A stretch of 64,000 nt of DNA from Amycolatopsis azurea DSM 43854 (GTDB lineage: Bacteria > Actinomycetota > Actinomycetes > Mycobacteriales > Pseudonocardiaceae). The stretch is from contig NZ_MUXN01000024.1 of NCBI RefSeq assembly GCF_001995215.1, forward strand, positions 218,047-282,046. Reading direction: 5' to 3'. A program made the position numbers and the translations under genes. Each line of letters begins with the position of its first letter. Position 1 is the stretch's first letter. Shown in pieces: positions 35,201 through 42,340 of this stretch. The notes below the pieces were generated by a model. That model was not told the origin of the DNA. It did not search any database and was given only the letters and a program-made list of their open reading frames with translations.

Positions 35201-36678
35201 ACGCTCCCGCGCCGGTCGAGATCCCCACGCTCGCGGGGATCGACCTCGAACAGGCCACGATCCCGGAACTGCGGCAAGCGATGGACTCCGGCCCGCTGAC
35301 CTCGGCCGAGCTGACGGCGTTCTATCTCGACCGCATCCGCCGGCTCGACTCGCGGTTGCACTCGGTCATCACGACCAACCCGGACGCGCCGCGGCTCGCG
35401 GCGGAGAGCGACGATCGCCGCCGGGCGGGCCGGGCGCGTGGTCTCCTGGACGGCATCCCGGTGCTGATCAAGGACAACATCGACACCGCGGACCGGCAGC
35501 CGACGACGGCGGGTTCGTTCGCGCTGGCCGGCGCGCGTCCGGCCGCCGACGCCCATCTGGTCGCGCGGCTCCGCGAGGCCGGGGCGGTGATCCTCGGCAA
35601 GACGAACCTTTCGGAATGGGCGAACTTCCGCGACCGCCGCTCGTCGAGCGGCTGGAGCGCGGTCGGCGGGCAGACCGCCAACCCGTACGTCCTCGACCGC
35701 AACACCTGCGGATCGTCGAGCGGCTCCAGCGCGGCGATCGCGGCGAACCTGGCCACCGTCGCCGTCGGCACGGAGACCAACGGGTCGATCGTCAGCGCGG
35801 CGGGTGCGAACGGGGTCGTCGGTGTCAAACCGAGCATCGGCCTGGTCAGCCGCCATGGCCTGGTGCCGATCTCCGGGGTGCAGGACACCGCGGGCCCGCT
35901 GGCCCGAAACGTGACGGACGCGGCCATCCTGCTGGAGGCGATCAGCGACCCGGCCCGGCCGGACTACCTGCCCTTCCTGGAACCCGACGCGTTGAGGGGC
36001 AAGAGGATCGGCGTCTGGGACGCGACCGGCGGCACCAGCCCGGAAACCGTCGAGGTGTTCACCGGCGCCGTGGAGCGGCTGGTGTCGCTGGGCGCGATCA
36101 CGGTCGAGGTGACGATCCCCGGACTGGACGTCGTGGGCCGCGCCGAACTGCCGTCGATGCTGTACGAGTTCAAACACGGCATCAACGAGTACCTGGCGTC
36201 GACTCCCGGTGATCATCCCGCCGACCTGGCCGGGCTGATCGAGTTCAACAAGTCCAACGCGGACACCGAGATGGGCCATTTCGGACAGGAGCTGTTCGAA
36301 GAAGCCCAGGCCACGAGCGGCGACCTGACCGATCCGGAGTACTTGCGCCTGCGTGCGGAGGCGACCGGCGCGGCACGACGCGGGCTGGACGACACGCTCC
36401 GCGCGCACCGGCTGGACGCGATCGTGGCCCCGACGAACGGGCCCGCGTGGAAGACCACCCTGGGCAAAGGCGACGCCTACCTGTTCGGCTCGTCCGCACC
36501 CGCCGCGGTGTCCGGCTACGCGAACGTGACCGTCCCCATGGCGTTCGTCGGCCCGCTGCCGGTCGGCCTCTCGATCATGGCGGGCCGGTACAGCGAGCCG
36601 ACGGTCCTGGCGCTGGCTTACGCGTTCGAGCAGGCCACACGGGTGCGGCGGCCACCCGGGTTCCTGCCGACGAGCTGA
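35197..36678 (+). CDS. Amidase signature-family hydrolase
   Basis: A 493-residue amidase signature enzyme. The Ser-cisSer-Lys triad is visible: Lys in VLIKDNIDTA, and the Ser-rich CGSSSGSSAAIAANL followed by VGTETNGSIVSAAGANG, with the usual GVVGVKPS and DTAGPLARNV segments. There is no signal peptide, so it is cytoplasmic. It is coupled to the NRPS by a GTGA overlap, so it should act on the product or a precursor: it could remove a protecting acyl or aminoacyl group, hydrolyse a carboxamide (for example of Asn or ureidoalanine), or transfer ammonia. None of these can be chosen from sequence. Confidence 0.9.
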   Translation: MNAPAPVEIPTLAGIDLEQATIPELRQAMDSGPLTSAELTAFYLDRIRRLDSRLHSVITTNPDAPRLAAESDDRRRAGRARGLLDGIPVLIKDNIDTADRQPTTAGSFALAGARPAADAHLVARLREAGAVILGKTNLSEWANFRDRRSSSGWSAVGGQTANPYVLDRNTCGSSSGSSAAIAANLATVAVGTETNGSIVSAAGANGVVGVKPSIGLVSRHGLVPISGVQDTAGPLARNVTDAAILLEAISDPARPDYLPFLEPDALRGKRIGVWDATGGTSPETVEVFTGAVERLVSLGAITVEVTIPGLDVVGRAELPSMLYEFKHGINEYLASTPGDHPADLAGLIEFNKSNADTEMGHFGQELFEEAQATSGDLTDPEYLRLRAEATGAARRGLDDTLRAHRLDAIVAPTNGPAWKTTLGKGDAYLFGSSAPAAVSGYANVTVPMAFVGPLPVGLSIMAGRYSEPTVLALAYAFEQATRVRRPPGFLPTS

Positions 36679-36687
36679 GTGTCCACG

Positions 36688-37278
36688 TCAGATCAGCCCG
36701 GCGCGGACCGCGTGCGCGACCGCGTGGGCCCGGTTGCGCACTTGAAGCCGCGCCATCAGCTCGTAGATGACGTTCTTCACGGTGTGCTCCGAACAGGACA
36801 GCTTCCGCGCGATGTCGGCGTTGCCGTGCCCGTCCGCCATCAGGGTGAGCACCGTGAGCTGCCGTTCGGTCAGGGGCGCGACCGGGTGGACACCGACGGG
36901 CATCGACAGTTCGGCGCCACCGCTGAGCAGACGGACCAGCAGCCCGTACGGCAGCCGGCTTTCCCCATTGACGGCCGAGTGCACGGCGGCACCGAACTGG
37001 GCCGGTGTCGTTTCGGGAGTCTGCAGCAGGATCCGTGCTCCTGCCCGGAAGGCACGGAGGACCCCGCCCGGATTGAGCGTGTCCGCGGCGACGATCAACC
37101 GATGTCCCGCCGCGCGGAGGGTGGCGGGACAGGCGTTCAACGCCTCGTCGATCGTGCCGCCGGCGGCCACCACCACGGTGTCCGCCGCGGCGGCGACGAG
37201 GATCCCCGCCTGTCGCAACTTCGTGACCACGGCTTCCCGGACGAGCGCGCCTCCCGCGTGGACCTGCACCCTGATCAC
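36688..37278 (-). CDS. LuxR-type regulator with degenerate receiver, paralog A
   Basis: A 196-residue protein. The C-terminal LuxR/NarL HTH is clear (LTERQLTVLTLMADGHGNADIARKL, then SEHTVKNVIYELMARLQVRNRAHAV). The N-terminal about 110 residues follow the receiver pattern, but the strand that should end in the phospho-acceptor Asp reads DTVVVAAGG, so phosphorylation is unlikely. It is the second gene of a pair; its ATG overlaps the stop of paralog B (ATGA). They may act as a heterodimer on cluster promoters. Confidence 0.88.
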   Translation of the reverse strand: MIRVQVHAGGALVREAVVTKLRQAGILVAAAADTVVVAAGGTIDEALNACPATLRAAGHRLIVAADTLNPGGVLRAFRAGARILLQTPETTPAQFGAAVHSAVNGESRLPYGLLVRLLSGGAELSMPVGVHPVAPLTERQLTVLTLMADGHGNADIARKLSCSEHTVKNVIYELMARLQVRNRAHAVAHAVRAGLI

Positions 37279-37895
37279 AGCAGCCTGGCCCGAAGTGCGT
37301 AGGCGACGGCGTGCGCCCGGTTGCGCAGCCGGAACCGCTGGGTGATGTCGTGCACGACGGCCGTCACGGTGCGCGCCGAGTAGGACAGCCGCCGGGCGAT
37401 CTCGTCGGTCTCATATCCTTCGGCGACCAGGCGCAGCACGGCGTGCTCACGTTCGTTGAGTCCACCACGTGCCCAGGCCTGCGGTGCGGTGGGTGTCTGG
37501 TTCTCCATGCCCTGTTCGAGCACCCGGTCGATCAGATCCGGTGGCATCGTGCAGTCGCCGACGACGGCGGCGAGCACCGCACGGGAGAGCCGGTTCGCGC
37601 TGGCCTCCCGGCGGCGCAGCAGGCCGTGCGCGCCCGCCGCGATCGCGTGCAGCGCCTCGCCCGGCGACAGTTCGGTGGCCAGCAGCACGATCTCGGGGCG
37701 ATGCGGCTGGTTCCGGATGGAGTGCACCACGTCGAGGACCTTGTCGTCCACGAGGTCGACGACCACGACCGTGGCGTCCGATTCCTCACCGTTCGTCACG
37801 ACGGTGAGCTCCGGGCTGCCGTTGAGTGTGCAGCCGATACCCGCTTCGAGTACCGGATCGGCCGCGTCCACACTCACCCTTGCGGGCTCTCCCAT
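37275..37895 (-). CDS. LuxR-type regulator with atypical receiver, paralog B
   Basis: A 206-residue protein with a C-terminal LuxR/NarL HTH (LNEREHAVLRLVAEGYETDEIARRL, TVTAVVHDITQRFRLRNRAHAVAYAL). The N-terminal receiver-like domain has an Asp at the right strand (ATVVVVDLVDD) but lacks the N-terminal acidic pair of true response regulators. I chose the ATG at 37895 because GGGAAGGGGAAAGGG immediately precedes it; a longer frame to 38003 exists but its translation is poor. No sensor kinase is nearby. It diverges from the carbamoyltransferase operon and is the best candidate for a pathway-specific regulator. Confidence 0.88.
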   Translation of the reverse strand: MGEPARVSVDAADPVLEAGIGCTLNGSPELTVVTNGEESDATVVVVDLVDDKVLDVVHSIRNQPHRPEIVLLATELSPGEALHAIAAGAHGLLRRREASANRLSRAVLAAVVGDCTMPPDLIDRVLEQGMENQTPTAPQAWARGGLNEREHAVLRLVAEGYETDEIARRLSYSARTVTAVVHDITQRFRLRNRAHAVAYALRARLL

Positions 37896-38150
37896 CCCTT
37901 TCCCCTTCCCCGTACAACCGCCGTCCATTTTCATCGGGTGGCAGGCCGTTGTCTTCCTCACTAAGCATGAAATCGAGATTTTCCGCGATCCGTTATTGCT
38001 CACTTCGCGTGAATTTCACCGTAGTCACGACGCTGTTCGGAGACGCAGGGACAAACGCGCAGCCGGTGCCCACGCGGATATTGCCGCTCTTTCCCTGCCG
38101 TGCCAACACCTCCGACACCAGGCTGAGGCGAGCACACCTCGGAGGTTGTC
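37896..38150. promoter_or_regulatory. Divergent promoter region luxR pair/carbamoyltransferase operon
   Basis: 255 bp with a stretch noticeably richer in A/T (37950-38040) than the rest of the cluster. It contains a GGAGG ribosome site at 38141-38145 for the carbamoyltransferase. A short inverted repeat (cgtgaa/ttcacc, 38006-38017) lies in the A/T-rich part and is a possible LuxR-family operator. This is by-eye inference. Confidence 0.5.
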
Positions 38151-39110
38151 ATGGCCGAACCAGCGCGCCGCCACCTGATCTCCCTCAATGATCTGGATGA
38201 CGAAGAGCTGCGATGGATCGTCGGTCGCGGTGTCGAGTACGCACTCGGCCACCGGACGGACGAACGCCCGTTACGCGATTTGGTTGCGGGTATTTTGTTT
38301 CGCAAAACCTCGACCAGAACCCGGACGTCATTCTCCGCGGGCGCACTCCGGCTCGGCGCGAAACTGATCAATTACGGTCCCGGTGATCTTCAGGAGAACA
38401 CCGGTGAGACCATCGAGGACACCGCCGCCGTGTTGTCGGGGATGCTCGACGTGCTCGTGGTGCGGACCTCCGGCGGTGAAGCCGAACTCCGTGCCTATGC
38501 CGTGAGCAGGCGGATGGCCGTGATCAACGCGATGTGCGCGGACGAGCACCCCACCCAGGCCCTCGCCGACCTCACCACACTCACCCAGCGGTTCGGCCGG
38601 GTCGAAGGTCTGCGTGTGCTCTATGTCGGCGAGGGCAACAACACCGCGTCGGCGCTGGCACTGGCGTTGTCCCGCTACGAGGACACGGCGCTCTACCTGC
38701 GCACGCCGACGGGTTATGGCCTCGAACAACGGTTTCTGGACCGGGCCGAGCTCAACGCCAAGCGCAGTGGCGCGCTGGTGGAGGAGCGGCACGACATGGC
38801 GGATCTCCCGCACGTCGACGTGGTCTATACCACGAGGTGGCAGACCACCGGAACGGTCAAACACACCGAGGACTGGCGTGAGGTGTTCGCCCCGTTCCAC
38901 GTCGGCGAGGCGGTAATGGCCGAGTCCGGCGCGAAGGTGTTCCTGCACGACCTCCCCGCGCATCGCGGCGAGGAGGTCGCGGCGGAAGTCCTCGAAGGAC
39001 CGGCGAGCCTCGCGTTCACCCTGGCCGAGAACAAGTACCACAGCGCCCGGGCCGTGCTCGCGTGGTGCGCGGGCACCGGGACCGGGGAGGAGCCGGTGCG
39101 CGATGCCTGA
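38151..39110 (+). CDS. Ornithine carbamoyltransferase-like enzyme with altered substrate pocket
   Basis: A 319-residue transcarbamoylase, normal OTC length. Carbamoyl-phosphate residues are intact: STRTR (54-58) and HPTQ (133-136). The amino-acid side differs from true OTC: the region that normally reads TDVWVSMG is TTRWQTTG (about 226-233), and HCLPAHRG is HDLPAHRG (about 266-273). Ornithine is therefore unlikely. With SbnA/SbnB in the cluster, carbamoylation of 2,3-diaminopropionate to beta-ureidoalanine is the best inference, as in viomycin (VioL) and zwittermicin pathways. GGAGG lies 5 nt before the ATG. A TTA codon is at 38271-38273. It overlaps the next gene by 8 bp. Confidence 0.88.
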   Translation: MAEPARRHLISLNDLDDEELRWIVGRGVEYALGHRTDERPLRDLVAGILFRKTSTRTRTSFSAGALRLGAKLINYGPGDLQENTGETIEDTAAVLSGMLDVLVVRTSGGEAELRAYAVSRRMAVINAMCADEHPTQALADLTTLTQRFGRVEGLRVLYVGEGNNTASALALALSRYEDTALYLRTPTGYGLEQRFLDRAELNAKRSGALVEERHDMADLPHVDVVYTTRWQTTGTVKHTEDWREVFAPFHVGEAVMAESGAKVFLHDLPAHRGEEVAAEVLEGPASLAFTLAENKYHSARAVLAWCAGTGTGEEPVRDA

Positions 39111-41397
39111 CGACGTCCTGCTGCCGGGTGGCGAATGGCGGTTGTGGCGGGAGTTCGCCCTGCGTGGTCCCGGCTTCCCCGCCGCCGGGGTGCTGCGGCT
39201 GGCGCCGTTCGGGCTCGCCGAGGCGGCGGACCGGCTCTCCGACGGGACGGGCCCCGAGTGGCCCGCGTTCGAGGAGCTGTTCGCCGGAGCCATGGTGGAC
39301 AACGTCAAAGAACTGCAGGAGATCGCCGCGCTGCCGGATTTCCAGGCCGCGGTGGCCTGGCAGAACCCCGCCCTCCTGCAGCGCGGCATCGGCTTGTTCC
39401 TGGCGTGGGACCCCTCGGTGGACGGGCGCACCAGCAAGCGGCGTGAACGCGAGGAACTGGTCGCGCACTACTGGCAGCGGTTCTGCGTGAAGAACGACAC
39501 GATCGGCTTCTTCGGCCCGGTCGGCTGGGGCCGCTGGGACGAATCGGCCGACGGAGTCGTGGTCGACCCAGGCGCTGGCCTGGTCGCCGAGTCGAACGTC
39601 TATTTTTCGAGCTGGGCGGTGGACGCGGTCGCCCGCACGATCGGTGCGGACCCCCGGCTGCCGGCCTGGATCGCGCCGCGCCGGGTGTCATTCGTCCGGG
39701 TCACCGGAGACGTGGTGCGCATGCCCGGACGTCGTCCGGACCGGCTTCACCCGCAGGAGCGGGAGGTTCTCGCGCACTGCGACGGGACCCGTCGTCCAGC
39801 GGAGATCGCGGCGGAGCTCGGGGCAGGAACGACCGAAGAGACCGTGATGTCTATTTTGGACGAGCTGGTGCGGCGACGGCTGATCGTGTGGCGGCTGGAG
39901 GTGCCCACCTGCGCGTTTCCCGAACAGCACCTGCGGTCGGTCCTGGAGCGCATCACGGACCCGGAACTGCGGCGGGACGGGTTGTCCAAAGTGGCGGTCC
40001 TCGAACAGGGCAGGGACCGGATCAAGGCGGCGGGCGGCGACGCCACCGCCTTGTCCGCGGCGTTCACCGCGCTGGAGAACGAGTTCGAGGCGCTGACCCA
40101 GGTCGCGGCGCAACGCGCCAAGGGCACGCGCACCGCGCCGTGCCGGGCGCTGATCTACGCCGACTGCCGCCGGTCCGCCACGGTCCGGATCGGCGCCGCG
40201 ATCCGCGACGAGCTGACCCCGCTGGCCCTGTGCCTCACGGCCGCCCGCTGGATGACGGGCCGGTTCGCGCGAGCCGTCGGTGACCGGGTCCGGCAGGCGT
40301 ACGACCGCCTGCGCGATCGGGACGGGAGCGTGGACCTCGCGTCCTTGTGGATGGAGTGCCTGCCCGCCCCGCACGGCGGGTCGCTCACCGACATCGACCG
40401 CATCCAGGACGAGCTGCGGGAACGCTGGGCACGGATCCTGGCCGTCCCCGAGGACACCCGGCGCGTCCGGTTGTCCAGTGCGGACATCGCGGACCGGGTA
40501 CGGGACGAGTTCGGGGAAACCGGTCCGAGCTGGCCTCAGGCCCGCTACGTCAGCCCGGACGTCCTGGTCTTGGCCGACGACGCGGACGAGGTCGCGCGCG
40601 GGAACTTCGAACTCGTCCTCGGCGAGTTGCACGTGGCGATGAACACCGCCAGCACGTCGTTGTGGGTGATGCAGCATCCGGACGCCGGGCGCCTGTTCGC
40701 CGAGACCGCCGTCGACTTCCCGGGCCCGCGTCTGCTGCCGATGCTGCCCAAGGAGCAGCCGCCGCGATGGTCGGCACGCAGCCGGATCTCCCTGGACCGG
40801 CCCGAGGACTACTACGTGGCCTTGGTGGATCACACGGTCGATCCGGAGCGGGATCGGACGGTGCTGAGCGCCGACGTCCTGGTGGAGGAACGGGACGACC
40901 GGCTGGTCGCCGTGCTGCCCGACGACGCGGAGTTCGACCTGCTCGACGTGTTCAGCAACGCGATGACCAACCGGGTCATGGACCGGTTCGCGCTACGGCC
41001 CCGCGCCGACCATTCGCCCCGGGTGACGGTGGACAAGCTGGTGGTGGCCCGGGAGTCGTGGTCGGTTCCGGTGGCGTCCCTGGATTTCGTGTCGGAGAAG
41101 TCGGAGGCTCGGCGCTTCGTACTGGCTCGCCGCTGGCGTGACGAACTGGGACTTCCGAGGTTCGTGTTCGTGGTTTCGCCGGGGGAGCCACGTCCGTTCT
41201 ATGTGGATTTCGACGCGCCGGTGTTCGTGAACATCTTCGCGAAGGCGGTGCGCCGGCTGGCGCGTCAGGATCCGGATGGCCGGTTGTCGATCACGGAGAT
41301 GCTGCCGACCCCGGAACAGGCGTGGCTGACCGACGACAAGGGCAATCGGTACACCTCCGAACTACGCTTCGTCGCGGTCGACCAGTCCGTCCGATGA
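39103..41397 (+). CDS. LanB-like protein 1 (glutamylation/aminoacylation half only)
   Basis: A 764-residue homolog of the N-terminal domain of class I lanthipeptide dehydratases. Recognisable stretches: FCVKNDTIGFFGPVGWGRW near 130, LLPMLPKEQ near 545, ADVLVEERDDRLVAVLP near 590, and the conserved end (VTVDKLVVARESW, FYVDFDAPVFVNIFAKAVRR). The C-terminal elimination domain of LanB is missing; full LanBs are about 1000 residues. In the family this half transfers Glu from glutamyl-tRNA to Ser/Thr, or in PEARLs adds amino acids to a peptide C-terminus using aminoacyl-tRNA. No precursor peptide or LanC is nearby, so the acceptor may be the NRPS product. ATGA overlap with the PLP gene. Confidence 0.85.
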   Translation: MPDDVLLPGGEWRLWREFALRGPGFPAAGVLRLAPFGLAEAADRLSDGTGPEWPAFEELFAGAMVDNVKELQEIAALPDFQAAVAWQNPALLQRGIGLFLAWDPSVDGRTSKRREREELVAHYWQRFCVKNDTIGFFGPVGWGRWDESADGVVVDPGAGLVAESNVYFSSWAVDAVARTIGADPRLPAWIAPRRVSFVRVTGDVVRMPGRRPDRLHPQEREVLAHCDGTRRPAEIAAELGAGTTEETVMSILDELVRRRLIVWRLEVPTCAFPEQHLRSVLERITDPELRRDGLSKVAVLEQGRDRIKAAGGDATALSAAFTALENEFEALTQVAAQRAKGTRTAPCRALIYADCRRSATVRIGAAIRDELTPLALCLTAARWMTGRFARAVGDRVRQAYDRLRDRDGSVDLASLWMECLPAPHGGSLTDIDRIQDELRERWARILAVPEDTRRVRLSSADIADRVRDEFGETGPSWPQARYVSPDVLVLADDADEVARGNFELVLGELHVAMNTASTSLWVMQHPDAGRLFAETAVDFPGPRLLPMLPKEQPPRWSARSRISLDRPEDYYVALVDHTVDPERDRTVLSADVLVEERDDRLVAVLPDDAEFDLLDVFSNAMTNRVMDRFALRPRADHSPRVTVDKLVVARESWSVPVASLDFVSEKSEARRFVLARRWRDELGLPRFVFVVSPGEPRPFYVDFDAPVFVNIFAKAVRRLARQDPDGRLSITEMLPTPEQAWLTDDKGNRYTSELRFVAVDQSVR

Positions 41398-42320
41398 CCG
41401 TCGAAGCACCCCCGCTCGGCGCGGCCGACGTGCTGACGGCCGCGCGGCGGACCGCGGGCCGGATCCGGCACACACCGCTGCTGGTGGCGGAAGGCCTGCC
41501 GGGGATCCTGCTCAAGGCCGAACATCTGCAGCACGGTGGGTCGTTCAAGACCCGCGGCGCCGCGAACGCGATGCTCGACCTGGCCGCCGACCACGTCGTG
41601 ACCGGCTCGTCGGGCAATCACGGGATCGCGGTCGCCCGGCTCGGCGCGGAGCTGGGCGTCGAGGTGACTGTCGTCGTCGCCGGTGGCGCGGCCGCCGGCA
41701 AAGCGGCCACCATCGGCAGGCTCGGCGCCCGGGTGATCGAGGTGGCCGGAGGAGTGGCTCACCGGGACCGGTACGCGCGCGAGCACGCCGCTCGCACGGG
41801 CGCGGCGTTCGTGCCGTCCTCGGACCACCGGTCGGTGGTCGCCGGAGCGGGCACGGTCGGACTGGAGGTGTTCGACGCCGTACCGGACCTCGACGTGATC
41901 TTCGTGCCGACGGGCGGCGGTGGTCTGCTCGCAGGCGTGTGCCTGGCCGCTGAGGGACTGCGCGGAGCACCGCGGATCGTCGGCGTGGAACCGGCGACGG
42001 CCCGGCGCTACGCCCGTTCGCTGGCGGCCGGCTGCCCGGTCGAGCTGCCGCCGTCCCGCACGGTGGCCGACGGGCTGCGCGGGCAACGACCGGGAGAGAT
42101 CCCGCTCCCGATCATCCAGCGCCGGGTCGACGAGCTGATCGAAGTCACCGACGACGAGATCCTGGCGGCGATGGAGCTCCTGCGCCGCGACGGGGTCGAG
42201 GCCGAGCCGAGCGGGAGCGTCGCCCTCGCCGGTGCCCTGCGGACGCGGTTCACCGGCCGCGCCGTCGCCATCGTGTCCGGTGGGAACACCCCGCGGCGCT
42301 GCCGCGCCGATGTCCGATAG
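41394..42320 (+). CDS. PLP enzyme, serine/threonine dehydratase or racemase-like
   Basis: A 308-residue fold-type II PLP enzyme, with the Schiff-base lysine in HGGSFKTRGA (Lys52), SSGNHGIAVA as the substrate loop and PTGGGGLLAG as the phosphate-binding loop. It lacks the C-terminal ACT-like regulatory domain of biosynthetic threonine deaminase, so it matches catabolic dehydratases and serine racemases. Possible roles: supplying a D-amino acid (the NRPSs have no epimerase), deaminating Thr to 2-oxobutyrate, or acting on a diamino or hydroxy amino acid. It is inserted between the two LanB-like genes, with ATGA overlap to the first and a 20-bp gap to the second. Confidence 0.85.
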   Translation: MTVEAPPLGAADVLTAARRTAGRIRHTPLLVAEGLPGILLKAEHLQHGGSFKTRGAANAMLDLAADHVVTGSSGNHGIAVARLGAELGVEVTVVVAGGAAAGKAATIGRLGARVIEVAGGVAHRDRYAREHAARTGAAFVPSSDHRSVVAGAGTVGLEVFDAVPDLDVIFVPTGGGGLLAGVCLAAEGLRGAPRIVGVEPATARRYARSLAAGCPVELPPSRTVADGLRGQRPGEIPLPIIQRRVDELIEVTDDEILAAMELLRRDGVEAEPSGSVALAGALRTRFTGRAVAIVSGGNTPRRCRADVR

Positions 42321-42340
42321 CCCTGAGGAGCGGTGCCGAC

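Noticed and set aside
38151..39110. A phaseolotoxin-like resistant ornithine carbamoyltransferase for self-protection
   Set aside because: Residues that bind ornithine are changed (SMG loop and HCLP), so it is unlikely to replace the housekeeping OTC. Not fully excluded without assay.
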